DNA from: Sambucus nigra
Taxonomy: Eukaryota > Streptophyta > Magnoliopsida > Dipsacales > Adoxaceae
NCBI GenBank assembly: GCA_949130495.1
Contig: CASBWL010000040.1
Location: 3,276,674-3,340,673, forward strand
Length of the DNA: 64,000 bases
Direction: 5' to 3'
Shown here: positions 36,501 to 50,399 of the stretch, in pieces
How the letters are laid out: every line of letters starts with the position of its first letter
Position numbering within the stretch: position 1 is the stretch's first letter
Translations under genes and position numbers: made by a program
The notes under the pieces: generated by a model
What the model was told of the DNA's origin: nothing
The model's input: the letters and a program-made list of their open reading frames with translations, nothing else
Databases searched by the model: none

Positions 36501-39500
36501 GCACCAACACCTCCCACGGGGCCAATGTAACTCATACGAGCTGACCCCGTAGCCACGGCACTCCAGATTTGAGAATACGACGGTAATTCACATATTTCTA
36601 AACTTAGGCTTAAAAATGTGGCATTAGAGGGTGAGAACTCGAAACAGCCCCCGAACGGCCCCGTGGTAGGTACCAACACCTCCTACGGGACCAATGTAAC
36701 TCGAAGGAACCGACTGCACAGCCCCGGGACTCTCGGTTAGAGAATACGACGGTAATTTGCATATTTCTAGACTTAGGCTTAAAAACATGGCGTTAGAGGG
36801 TGAGAACTCGAAACAGCCCCCGAACGGCCCCATGGGTGGCACCAACGTCTCCCACGGGGCCAATGTAACTCGTAGGAAATGACCTCGCAGCCGCGTGACT
36901 CCCGGTTTGAGAATACGACGGTAATTTGCATATTTTTAGACTTAGACTTAAAAACGTGGCGTTAGAGGGTGAGAACTCAAAACAGCCCCCGAACGGCCCC
37001 GTGGGTGGCACCAACACCTCCCACGGGGCCAATGTAATTCGTAGGAACTGACCCCGCAGCCGCGGGACTCCCGGTTTGAGAATACGACAAAAATTTGCAT
37101 ATTTCTAGAGGTAGGCTTAAAATGTGTCTTTAGAGGGTGAGAACTCGATATATCCCCCGAACGGCCCCGTGTGTGGCACCAACACCTCCCACGGGACCAA
37201 TGTAACTCGTAGGAACCGACCGCGTAGCCGTGGGACTCCCGGTTTGAGAATACGATAGGAATTTGCATATTTCAAGACTTGGGCTTAAAAACGTGGCGTT
37301 AGGGGTGAGAATACGAAACAGCCCCCGAACGGCCCCGTGGGTGGCACCAACACCTCCCACGGGACCAATGTAACTCGTAGGAACCGACCGCGCAGCCGCG
37401 GGACTCCGGGTTTGAGAATACGACGGTAATTTTAATATTTCTAGACTTCGGCTTAAAAACATGGCTTTAGAGGGTCTGAACTCGATACAGCACCTGAACG
37501 GCCCCGTGTGTGGCACCAACACCTCCCACGGGACCAATGTAACTCGTAGGAACCGACCGCGCAGCTGCGGAACTCCCGTTTTGAGAATACAATAGGAATT
37601 TGCATATTTCTAGACTTAGGCTTAAAAACATGGCGTTAGAGGGTGAGAACTCGAAACAGCCCCCGAACGGCCCCGTGGGAGGTACCAAGACCTCCTACGG
37701 GACCAATGTAACTCGAAGGAACCGACTGCACAGCCCCGGGACTCTCGGTTAGAGAATACGGCGGTAATTTGCATATTTCTAGACTTAGGCTTAAAAACAT
37801 GGCGTTAGAGGGTGAGAACTCGAAACAGCCCCCGAACGGCCCCATGGGTGGCACCAACGTCTCCCACGGGGCCAATGTAACTCGTAGGAAATGACCTCGC
37901 AGCCGCGTGACTCCCGGTTTGAGAATACGACGGTAATTTGCATATTTTTAGACTTAGACTTAAAAACGTGGCGTTAGAGGGTGAGAACTCAAAACAGCCC
38001 CCGAACGGCCCCGTGGGTGGCACCAACACCTCCCACGGGGCCAATGTAACTCGTAGGAACTGACCCCGCAGCCGCGGGACTTCCGGTTTGAGAATACGAT
38101 GATAATTTTCATATTTCTAGAGGTAGGCTTAAAAACGTGGCTTTAGAGGGTGAGAACTCGATATATCCCCCGAACGGCACCGTGGGTGGCACCAACACCT
38201 CCCACGGGACCAATGTAACTCGTAGGAACCGACCGCGCAGCCATGGGACTCCCGGTTTGAGAATACGATAGGAATTTTCATATTTCAAGACTTAGGCTTG
38301 AAAACATGGCGTTAGAGGGTGAGAACTCGAAACAGCCTCTGAACGGTCCCGTGGGTGGCAGCAACACCTCCCACGGAGCCAATGTAACTCGTAGGAACTG
38401 ACCCCGCAGCCGCGGGACTCCCGGTTTGACAATAAGACTGTAATTTGCATATTTCTAGACTTAGGCTTAAAAACGTGGCGTTAGAGGGTGAGAACTCGAA
38501 ACAGCCCCCGAACGGCCCCGTGGGTGGCACCAACACCTCCCACGAGGCCAACGTAACTCGTAGGAACTGACCCCGCAGCCGCGGGACTCCCGGTTTGAGA
38601 ATACGATGGTAATTTATATATTTCTAGACTTAGGCTTAAAAACATGGCTTTAGGGGGGGAGAACACGAAACAGCCCCCGAACGGCCATGTGGGTGGCACC
38701 AACACCTCCCACGGGACCAATGTAACTCGTAGGAACCGACCGCGTAGCCGCGGGACTCCGGGTTTGAGAATACGATAGGACTTTGCATATTTCTAGACTT
38801 AGGCTTAAAAACATGGCGTTAGAGGGTGAGAACTAGAAACAACCCCCGAATGGCCCCGTGGGTGGCACCAACACCTCCCACGGGGCAAATGTAACTCATA
38901 GGAACTGACCCGACAACCGCGGGACTCCCGGTTTGAGAATACGATGAAAAATTACATATTTCTAGACTTAGGCTTAAAAACATGGCGTTAGAGGGTGAGA
39001 ACTCGAAACAGCCCCCGAACGGCCCCATGGGTGGCACCAACACCCCACACGGGACCAATGTAACTCGTAGGAACTGACCCCGTAGCCGCGGGTCTCCCGG
39101 TTTGAGAATACGATGATAATTTGCATATTTCTAGACTTAGGCATAAAAATGTTGCTTAGAGGGTCTGAACTCGGTACAGCACCCGAACAGCCCTGTGAGT
39201 GGCACCAACACCTCCCACGGGACCAATGTAACTCGTAGGAACCGACCGCACAGTTGCGGGACTCTCGGTTTGAGAATACGATAGGAATTTGCATATTTAT
39301 AGACTTAGGATTAAAAACATGGCGTTAGAGGGTGAGAACTCAAAACAGCCCCCGAACGGCCCCGTGTGTGGCACCAACACCTCCCACGGGGCCAATATAA
39401 CTCGTACGAACTGACCCCGTAGCCGCGGGACTCCCGGTTTGAGAAGACGGCGGTAATTTGTATATTTCTAGACTTAGGCTTAAAACATGGCGTTAGAGGG

Positions 39501-41519
39501 TGAGAACTCGAAACAGCCCCCGAACGGCCCCGTGTGTGGCACCAACACCTCCCACGGGGCCAATGTAACTCGTACGAGTTGACCCCGTAGCCACGGCACT
39601 CCAGATTTGAGAATACGACGGTAATTTACATATTTATAAACTTAGGCTTAAAAATGTGGCGTTAGAGGGTGAGAAGTCGAAACAGCCCCCGAACGGCCCC
39701 GTGGGCGATACCAACACCTCCTACGGGACCAATGTAACTCGAAGGAACCGATTGCACAGCCCCGGGACTCTCGGTTAGAGAATACGACGGTAATTTTCAT
39801 ATTTCTAGACTTAGGCTTAAAAACATGGCGTTAAAGGGTGAGAAATCGAAACAACCCCCGAACGGCCCCATGGGTGGCACCAACGTCTCCCACGGGGCCA
39901 ATGTAACTCGTAGGAAATGACCTCGCAGCCGCGTGACTCCCGGTTTGAGAATACGACGGTAATTTGCATATTTTTAGACTTAGACTTAAAAACGTGGCGT
40001 TAGAGGGTGAGAACTCAAAACAGCCCCCGAACGGCCCCGTGGGTGGCACCAACACCTCCCACGGGGCCAATGTAACTCGTAGGAACGGACCCCGCAGCCG
40101 CGGGACTCCCGGTTTGAGAATACGACGGTAATTTTCATATTTCTAGAGGTAGGCTTAAAACATGTCTTTAGAGGGTGAGAACTCGATATATCCCCCGAAC
40201 AGCCCCGTGTGTGGCACCAACACCTGCCACGGGACCAATGTAACTCGTAGGAACCGACCGCGTAGCCGTGGGACTCCCGGTTTGAGAATACGATAGGAAT
40301 TTGCATATTTCAAGACTTGGGCTTAAAAACGTGGCGTTAGGGGGTGAGAACACGAAACAGCCCCCGAACGGCCCCGTGGGTGGCACCAACACCTCCCACG
40401 GGACCAATGTAACTCGTAGGAACCGACCGCGCAGCCGCGGGACTCCGGGTTTGAGAATACGACGGTAATTTACATATTTCTAGACTTCGGCTTAAAAATA
40501 TGGCTTTAGAGGGTCTGAACTCGATACAGCACCTGAACGGCCCCGTGTGTGGCACCAACACCTCCCACGGGACCAATGTAACTCGTAGGAACCGACCGCG
40601 CAGCTGCGGAACTCCCGTTTTGAGAATACAATAGGAATTTGCATATTTCTATACTTAGGCTTAAAAACATGGCGTTAGAGGGTGAGAACTCGAAACAGCC
40701 CCCGAACGGTCCCGTGGGTGGCACCAACACCTCCCACGGGGCCAATGTAACTCGTAGGAACTGACCCCGCAGCCGTGGGACTCCCGGTTTGAGAATACGA
40801 CGGTAATTTGCATATTTCTAGACTTAGGCTTAAAAACGTGGCGTTAGAGGGTGAGAACTCGAAACAGCCCCCGAACGGCCCCGTGGGTGGCACCAACACC
40901 TCCCACGAGGTCAACGTAACTCGTAGGAACTGACCCCGCAGCCGCGGGACTCCCGGTTTGAGAATACGATGGTAATTTATATATTTCTAGACTTATGCTT
41001 AAAAACGTGGCGTTAGGGGGTGAGAACACGAAACAGCCCCCGAATGGCCCCGTGGGTGGCACCAACACCTCCCACGGGACCAATGTAACTCGTAGGAACC
41101 GACCGCGCAGCCGCGGGACTCCGGGTTTCAGAATACGACGGTAATTTACATATTTCTAGACTTCGGCTTAAAAACATGGCGTTAGAGGGCGAGAACTAGA
41201 AACAACCCCCGAACGGCCCCGTCGGTGGCACCAACACCTCCCACGGGGTAAATGTAACTCGTAGGAACTGACCCCGTAACCGCGGGACTCCCGGTTAGAG
41301 AATACGATGGTAATTTGCATATTTCTCGACTTAGGCTTAAAAACGTGGCGTTAGAGGATGAGAACTCGAAACAGCCCCCGAACGGCCCCGTAGGTGGCAC
41401 CAACACCACCCACAGGGCCAATCTAACTGGTAGGAACTGACCCCGCAGCCGCGGGACTCCCGATTTGAGAATACTACGGTAATTTGCATATTTTTAGACT
41501 TAGGCTTAAAAACGTGGCG
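33587..41519. repeat. Core unit C6, 47 monomers, a mosaic of two units
   Basis: 7933 bp, with four TCTAGAGGTAGGC markers (34571, 37104, 38116, 40142) where a normal unit has two. It follows a normal unit to about 37630, then repeats 36.62-37.05 kb (offset 1012) to about 38060, then repeats 34.5-35.5 kb (offset 3545) to about 39070. It then follows the C5 path (offset 7933). It also carries a doubled monomer at 35948/36117 that is single in C2 and C4. Confidence 0.85.
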
Positions 41520-44500
41520 TTAGAGGGTGAGAACACGAAACAGCCCCCGAACGGCCCCGTGGGTGGCACCAACACCTCCCACGAGGCCAACGTAACTCGT
41601 AGGAACTGACCCCGCAGCCGCACGACTCCCGGTTTGAGAAGACGATGGTAATTTATATATTTCTAGACTTAGGCTTAAAAACGTGGCTTTAGAGGATGAG
41701 AACACGAAAGAGCCCCCGAACGGCCCCGTGGGTGGCACCAACACCTCCCACGGGACCAATGTAACTCGTAGGAACTGACCCCGCAGCCGCAGGTCTCCCG
41801 GTTTGAGAATACGACGGTAATTTGCATATTTCTAGATTTAGGCTTAAAAACGTGGCTTTAGAGGGTCTGAACTCGATACAGCCTCGAACGGCCCCGTGGG
41901 TGGCACCAACACCTCCCATGGAACCAATGTAACTCGTAGGAACTGACCGCGCAGCTGCGGGACTCCCGGTTTGAGAATACGATAGGAATTTGCATATTTC
42001 TAGACTTAGGCTTAAAAACATGGCGTTAGAGGGTGAGAACTCGAAACAGCCCCCGAACGATCTCGTGGGTGGCAGCAACACCTCCCACGTGGCCAATGTA
42101 ACTCGTAGGAACTGACCCCGTAGCCGCGGGACTCCCGGTTTGAGAATACGACGGTAATTTGCATATTTCTCGACTTAGGCTTAAAAACGTGGCGTTAGAG
42201 GGTGAGAACTCGAAACAGCCCCCGAACGGCCCTGTAGGTGGCACCAACACAACCCACAGGGCCAATCTAACTGGTAGAAACTGACCCCGCAGCCGCGGGA
42301 CTCCCGATTTGAGAATACGACGGTAATTTGCATATTTTTAGACTTTGGCTTAAAAACATGGCGTTAGAGGGTGAGAACTCGAAACAGCCCCCGAACGGCC
42401 CCATGGGTGGCACCAACGTCTCCCACGGGGCCAATGTAACTCGTAGGAACTAACCCCTCAGCCGCGGGACTTCCGGTTTGAGAATACGACGATAATTTGC
42501 ATATTTCTAGAGGTAGGCTTAAAAACGTGGCTTTAGAGGGTGAGAAATCGATATATCCCCCGAACGGCACGGTGGGTGGCACCAACACCTCCCACGGGAC
42601 CAATGTAACTCGTACGAACCGACCGCGCAGCCATGGGAGTCCCGGTTTGAGAATACGATAGGAATTTTCATATTTCAAGACTTAGGCTTGAAAACATGGC
42701 GTTAGAGGGTGAGAACTCGAAACAGCCCCTGAACGGTCCCGTGGGTGGCAGCAACACCTCCCACGGAGCCAATGTAACTCGTAGGAACTGACCCCGCAGC
42801 CGCGGGACTCCCGGTTTGAGAATAAGACTGTAATTTGCATATTTCTAGACTTAGGCTTAAAAACGTGGCATTAGAGGGTGAGAACTCGAAACAGCCCCCG
42901 AACGGCCCCGTGGGTGGCACCAACACCTCCCACGAGGCCAACATAACTCGTAGGAACTGACCCCGCAGCCGCGGGACTCCCGGTTTGAGAATACGATGGT
43001 AATTTATATATTTCTAGACTTAGGCTTAAAAACATGGCTTTAGGGGGGGAGAACACGAAACAGCCCCCGAACGGCCATGTGGGTGGCACCAACACCTCCC
43101 ACGGGACCAATGTAACTCGTAGGAATCGACCGCGTAGCCGCGGGACTCCGGGTTTGAGAATACGATAGGACTTTGCATATTTCTAGACTTAGGCTTAAAA
43201 ACATGGCGTTAGAGGGTGAGAACTAGAAACAACCCCCGAATGGCCCCGTGGGTGGCACCAACACCTCCCACGGGGCAAATGTAACTCATAGGAACTGACC
43301 CGACAACCGCGGGACTCCCGGTTTGAGAATACGACGAAAAATTACATATTTCTAGACTTAGGCTTAAAAACATGGCGTTAGAGGGTGAGAACTCGAAACA
43401 GCCTCCGAACGGCCCCATGGGTGGCACCAACACCCCACACGGGACCAATGTAACTCGTAGGAACTGACCCCGTAGCCGCGGGTCTCCCGGTTTGAGAATA
43501 CGATGATAATTTGCATATTTCTAGACTTAGGCTTAAAAATGTGGCTTAGAGGGTCTGAACTCGGTACAGCACCCGAACAGCCCTGTGAGTGGCACCAAAA
43601 CCTCCCACGGGACCAATGTAACTCATAGGAACCGACCGCACAGCTGCGGGACTCTCGGTTTGAGAATACGATAGGAATTTGCATATTTATAGACTTAGGA
43701 TTAAAAACATGGCGTTAGAGGGTGAGAACTCAAAACAGCCCCCGAACGGCCCCGTGTGTGGCACCAACACCTCCCACGGGGCCAATATAACTCGTACGAA
43801 CTGACCCCGCAGCCGCGGGACTTCCGGTTTGAGAATACGGCGGTAATTTGCATATTTCTAGACTTAGGCTTAAAAAGTGGCTTTAGAGGGTGAGAACACG
43901 AAACAGCCTCCGAACGGCCCCGTAGGTGACACCAACACCTCCCACGGGACCAATGTAACTCGTAAGAACTGACCCTGTAGCCGCGGGAATCCCGGTTTGA
44001 GAATACGATGGTAATTTGTATATTTCTAGACTTAGGATTAAAAACATGGCGTTAGAGGGTGAGAACACGAAACAGCCTCCGAACGGCCCCGTAGGTGGCA
44101 CCAACACCTCCCACGGGACCAATGTAACTCGTAGGAACTGACCCTGTAGCCGGGGGAATCCCGGTTTGAGAATACGATGGAAATTTGTATATTTCTAGAC
44201 TTAGGATTAAAAACATGGCGTTAGAGGGTGAGAACTCAAAACAGCCCCCGAACGGCCCCGTGTGTGGCACCAACACCTCCCACGGGGCCAATATAACTCG
44301 TACGAACTGACCCCGTAGCCGCGGGACTCCCGGTTTGAGAATACGGCGGTAATTTGTATATTTCTAGACTTAGGCTTAAAAACATGGCGTTAGAGGGTGA
44401 GAACTCGAAACAGCCCCCGAACGGCCCCGTGTGTGGCACCAACACCTCCCACGGGGCCAATGTAACTCATACGAGCTGACCCCGTAGCCACGGCACTCCA

Positions 44501-46150
44501 GATTTGAGAATACGACGGTAATTTACATATTTCTAAACTTAGGCTTAAAAATGTGGCGTTAGAGGGTGAGAACTCGAAACAGCCCACGAACGGCCCCGTG
44601 GGAGGTACCAACACCTCCTACGGGACCAATGTAACTCAAAGGAACCGACTGCACAGCCCCGGGACTCGCAGTTAGAGAATACGACGGTAATTTGCATATT
44701 TCTAGACTTAGGCTTAAAAACATGGCGTTAGAGGGTGAGAACTCGAAACAGCCCCCGAACGGCCCCATGGGTGGCACCAACGTCTCCCACGGGGCCAATG
44801 TAACTCGTAGGAAATGACGTCGCAGCCGCGCGACTCCCGGTTTGAGAATACGACGGTAATTTGCATATTTTTAGACTTAGACTTAAAAACGTGGCGTTAG
44901 AGGGTGAGAACTCAAAACAGCCCCCGAACGGCCCCGTGGGTGGCACCAACACCTCCCACGGGGCCAATGTAACTCGTAGGAACTGACCCCGCAGCCGCGG
45001 GACTCCCGGTTTGAGAATACGACGGAAATTTGCATATTTCTAGAGGTAGGCTTAAAACGTGTCTTTAGAGGGTGAGAACTCGATATATCCCCCGAACGGC
45101 CCCGTGTGTGGCACCAACACCTCCCACGGGACCAATGTAACTCGTAGGAACCGACCGCGTAGCCGTGGGACTCCCGGTTTGAGAATACGATAGGAATTTG
45201 CATATTTCAAGACTTGGGCTTAAAAACGTGGCGTTAGGGGGTGAGAATACGAAACAGCCCCCGAACGGCCCCGTGGGTGGCACCAACACCTCCCACGGGA
45301 CCAATGTAACTCGTAGGAACCGACCGCGCAGCCGCGGGACTCCGGGTTTGAGAATACGACGGTAATTTTAATATTTCTAGACTTCGGCTTAAAAACATGG
45401 CTTTAGAGGGTCTGAACTCGATACAGCACCTGAACGGCCCCGTGTGTGGCACCAACACCTCCCACGGGACCAATGTAACTCGTAGGAACCGACCGCGCAG
45501 CTGCGGAACTCCCGTTTTGAGAATACAATAGGAATTTGCATATTTCTAGACTTAGGCTTAAAAACATGGCGTTAGAGGGTGAGAACTCGAAACATCCCCC
45601 GAACGGACCCGTGGGTGGCACCAACACCTCCCACGGGGCCAATGTAACTCGTAGGAACTGACCCCGCAGCCGCGGGACTCCCGATTTTAGAATACAACGG
45701 TAATTTGCATATTTCTAGACTTAGGCTTAAAAACGTGGCGTTAGAGGGTGAGAACTCGAAACAGCCCCCGAACGGCCCCGTGGGTGGCACCAACACCTCC
45801 CACGAGGTCAACGTAACTCGTAGGAACTGACCCCGCAGCCGCGGGACTCCCGGTTTGAGAATACGAAGGTAATTTATATATTTCTAGACTTATGCTTAAA
45901 AAGGTGGCGTTAGGGGGTGAGAACACGAAACAGCCCCCGAACGGCCCCGTGGGTGGCACCAACACCTCCCACGGGACCAATGTAGCTTGTAGGAACCGAC
46001 CGCACAGCCGCGGGACTCCGGGTTTAAGAATACGACGGTAATTTACATATTTCTAGACTTCGGCTTAAAAAGATGGCGTTAGAGGGCGAGAACTAGAAAC
46101 AACCCCCGAACAGCCCCGTTGGTGGCACCAACACCTCCCACGGGGCAAAT
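41520..46150. repeat. Core HOR unit C7, partial, about 27 monomers
   Basis: Colinear with C6 at an offset of 7933-7936 up to about 45585, then with 40.68-41.25 kb at offset 4897. Markers are at 42506 and 45040, and the doubled monomer of C6 is present (43883/44052). After about 46.15 kb the core pattern stops and diverged monomers take over. Confidence 0.85.
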
Positions 46151-47330
46151 GTAACTCGTAGGAACTGACCCCGCAGCCACGGGACTCCCGGTTTGAGAAT
46201 ACGACGGAAAATTGCATATTTATAGACTTAGGCTTAAAAACATGGCGTTAGAAGGTGAGAACTCGAAACAACCCCCGAACGGCCCCATGGGTGGCACCAA
46301 CACCTCCCACGAGACCAATGTAACTCGTAGGAACTGACCCCGCAGCCGCGGGTCTCCCGGTTTGAGAATACGACGGTAATTTGCATATTTCTAGACTTAG
46401 GATTAAAAACATGGCTTTAGAGGGTCTGAACTCGATACAGCACCCGAACGGCCCCGTGGGTGGCACCAACACCTCCCACGGGACCAATGTAACTCGTAGG
46501 AACCGACCGCGCAGCTGCGGAACTCCCGTTTTGAGAATACGATAGGAATGTGCATATTTCTAGACTTAGGCTTAAAAACATGGCGTTAGAGGGTGAGAAC
46601 ACGAAACAGCCCCCGGACGGTCCCGTGGGTGGCAACAACACCTCCCACGGGGCCAATGTAACTCGTAGGAACTGACACCCCAGCCGCGGGACTCCCGGTT
46701 TGGGAATACGATAGTAATTTTCATATTTCCAGACTTAGGCTTAAAACTGTGACGTTAGAGGGTGAGAAATTGAAACAGCCCCCGAACGGCCCCGTGGGTG
46801 GCACCAACACCTCCCACGGGACCAATGTAACTCGTAGGAACCGACCGCGTAGCCGTGGGACTCACGGTTTCAGAATACGACGGTAATTTGCATATTTCAA
46901 GACTTGGGCTTAAAAACATGGCGTTAGAGGGTGAGAACTAGAAACAGGCCCCGAACGGACTTGTGGGTGGCACCAACATCTCCCACGGGGCCAATGTAAC
47001 TCATAGGAACTGACCCCACAGCCGCGGGACTCCCGGTTTGGGAATACGATAGTAATTTTCATATTTCCAGACTTAGGCTTAAAACTGTGACGTTAGAGGG
47101 TGAGAACTTGAAACAGCCCCCGAACGGCCCCATGGGTGGCACCAACACCTCCCACGGGACCAATGTAACTCGTAGGAACTGACCCCGCAGCCGCGGGTCT
47201 CCCGGTTTGAGAATACGACGGTAATTTGCATATTTCTAGACTTAGGCTTAAAAACATGGCTTTAGAGGGTCTGAACTCGATACAGCACCCGAATGGCCCC
47301 GTGGGTGGCACCAGCACCTATTACGGGACC
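46151..47330. repeat. Edge of the core with a 5-monomer repeat
   Basis: The monomer with CCATGGGTGG at 46285 and its follower recur 845 bp on at 47130. Within it a TTTCCAGACTTAGG / TTAAAACTGTGACG variant occurs at 46741 and again at 47079 (338 bp, two monomers). These are small duplications in diverged monomers. No gene is visible. Confidence 0.75.
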
Positions 47331-50300
47331 AATGTAACTCGTAGGAACCGACCGCGCAGCTGCAGGACTCACGGTTTGAGAATACGATAGGAATTTTCAT
47401 ATTTCTAGACTTAGGCTTAAAAACATGGCGTTAGAGGGTGAGAACTCAAAACATCCCCCGGACGGTCCCGTGGGTGGCAACAACACCTCCCACGGCGCCA
47501 ATGTAACTCGTAGGAACCGACCCCGCAGCTGCGGGGCTCCCGATTTGAGAATACGACGAAAATTGGCATATTTCTAGACTTAGGCTTAAAAACATGGCGT
47601 TAGAGGGTGAAAACTCGAAACAGCCCCCGAACGGCCCCGTGGGTGGCACTAACACCTCCCACGGGGCCAGTGTAACTCGTAGGAACTGACCCCGCAGCCG
47701 CGGGACTCCCGGTTTGAGAATACGACGATAATTTCCATATTTCTAGACTTAGGCTTAAAAACGTGACGTTACAGGGTGAGAACTCAAAACAGCCCTCGAA
47801 CGGCCCCGTGTGTGGCACCAACACCTCCCATGAGGCCAACGTAACTCGTAGGAACTGACCCCGCAGCCGCGGGACTCCCGGTTTGAGAATACGACGGTAA
47901 TTAGCATATTTCTAGACTTAGGCTTAAAAACATGGCGTTAGAGGGTGAGAACTCGAAACAGCCTCCAAACGGCCGCGTGTGTGGCACCAACACCTCCCAC
48001 GGGGCCAATGTAACTCGTACGAACTGACCCCGTAGCCGCGGGACTCCCGGTTTGAGAATACGATGGTAATTTACATATTTCTAGACTTAGGCTTAAAAAC
48101 ATGGCGTTAGAGGTTGAGAACTCGATACATCCCCCGAACGGCCCCGTGGGCAGCACCAACACCTCCCACGGGACCAATATTACTCGTAGGAACAGACCGC
48201 GCAGCCGTGGGACTCTCGATTTGAGAAGATGATAGGAATTTGCATATTTCAAGACTTAGGATTAAAAACATGCGTTAGAGGGTGAGAACTCGAAACAGCC
48301 CCCGAACGGCTGCGTGGGTGGCACCAACACCTCCCACGAGGCCAACGTAACTCGTAGGAACTAACCCCGCAGCCGCGGGACTCCCGGTTTGAGAATACGA
48401 TGGTAATTTATATATTTCTGGACTTAGGCTTAAAAACGTGGCTTTAGAGGGTGAGAACAAGAAACAGCCCCCGAACGGCCCCATGGGTGGCACCAACACC
48501 TCCCACGGGACCAATGTAACTCGTAGGAACTGACCCCGCATCCGCGGGTCTCCCGATTTGAGAATACGACGGTAATTTGCATATTTCTTGAGTTAGGCTT
48601 AAAAACGTGGCTTTAGAGGTTCTGAACTCGATACAGCCCCCGAACGGCCCCGTGGGTGGCACCAACACCTCCCACGGGACCAATGTAACTCGTAGGAACT
48701 GATCGCGCAGCCGCGGGACTCCCGGTTGGAGAATACGATAGGAATTTGCATATTTCTAGACTTAGGCCTAAAAACATGGCGTTAGAGGGTGAGAACTCGA
48801 AACATCCTCTGAACGATCCCGTGGGTGGCAGCAACACCTCCCACGGGGCCAATGTAACTCGTAGGAACTGACCCCGCAGTCGCAGGTCTCCCGGTTTGAG
48901 AATATGACGGTAATTTGTATATTTCTAGACTTATGCTTAAAAACGTGGCGTTAGAGGGTGAGAACTCGAAACAGCCCCCGAACGGCCCCGTAAGTGGCAC
49001 CAACACCTCCCACGGGGCCAATGTAACTGGTAGGAACTGACCCCGCAGACGCGGGACTCTCGGTTTGAGAATACGACGGTAATTTGCATATTTCTAGACT
49101 TAGGCTTAAAAACATGGCGTTTGAGGGTGAGAACTAGAAACAGCCCCCGAACGGCCCCGTGGGTGGCACCAACACCTCCCACGGGGCAAATGTTACTCGT
49201 AGGAACTAACCCCGCATCTGCGGGGCTCCCGATTTGGGAATACGACGGAAATTTGCATATTTCTAGACTTAGGCTTAAAAACATGTTGTTAGACGGTGAG
49301 AACTCGAAACAGCCCCCGAACGGCCCCGTGGGTGGCACCAACACCTCCCACGGGGCCAGTGTAACTCGTAGGAACTGACCTCGCAGCCGCGGGACTCCCG
49401 GTTTGAGAGTACAATGGTAATTTGCATATTTCTAGACTTCGGCTTAAAAACATGGCGTTAGAGGGTGAGAACTTGAAACAGCCCCCGAACGGCCCCGTGG
49501 GTGGCACCAAGACCTCCCACGGGGCCAATGTAACTGGTAAGAACTGACCCCGCAGTCGCGGGACTCCGGGTTTGAGAATACGACGGTAATTTGCATATCT
49601 CTAGACTTAGTCTTAAAAACATGGCGTTAGAGGGTGAGAACTTGAAACAGCCCCCGAACGGCCCCGTGGGTGGCACCAACACCTCCCACGGGGCCAATGT
49701 AACTCGTAGGAACTGACCCCGCAGCCACGGCACTCCCGGTTTGAGAATACGACGGTAATTTACATATCTCTAGACTTAGTCTTAAAAACATGGCGTTAGA
49801 GGGTGAGAACTCGAAACAGCCCCCGAACGGCCCCGTGAGTGGCACCAACACCTCCCACGGGACCAATGTAACTCGTAGAACTAACCCCGCCGCCGCGGGA
49901 CTCCCGGTTTGAGATTACGACGGTAATTTGCATATTTCTAGACATAGGCTTAAAAACATTGCGTTAGAGGGTGAGAACTCGAAACAGCCCCCGAACGGCC
50001 CCGTGGGTGGCACCAACTCCTCCCACGGGGCCATTGTAACTCATAGGAACTGACCCCGCAACCGCGGGACTCCCGGTTTGAGAATACGACGGTAATTTCG
50101 ATATTTCTAGACTTAGGCTTAAAAAAGTGGCGTTAGAGGGTGAGAACTCAAAACATCCCTCGAATGGCCCCGTGTGCGGCACCAACACCTCCCATGAGGC
50201 CAACGTAACTCGTAGAAACCGATCGCGCAGCCGCGGGACTCCCGGTTTGAGAATACGACGGTAATTTGCATATTTCAAGACTTAGGCTTAAAAACATGGC

Positions 50301-50399
50301 GTTAGAGGGTGAGAACTCGAAACAGCCTCCGAACGGCCCCGTGTGTGGCACCAACACTTCCCACGGGGCCAATGTAACTCGGACGAACTGACCCCGCAG
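47331..50399. repeat. Diverged satellite monomers without clear HOR
   Basis: About 18 monomers, each close to the consensus but not repeated as a block anywhere I could see. One monomer near 48271 has ACATGCGTTAG with two bases missing. No gene, transposon or spacer is visible. Confidence 0.7.
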
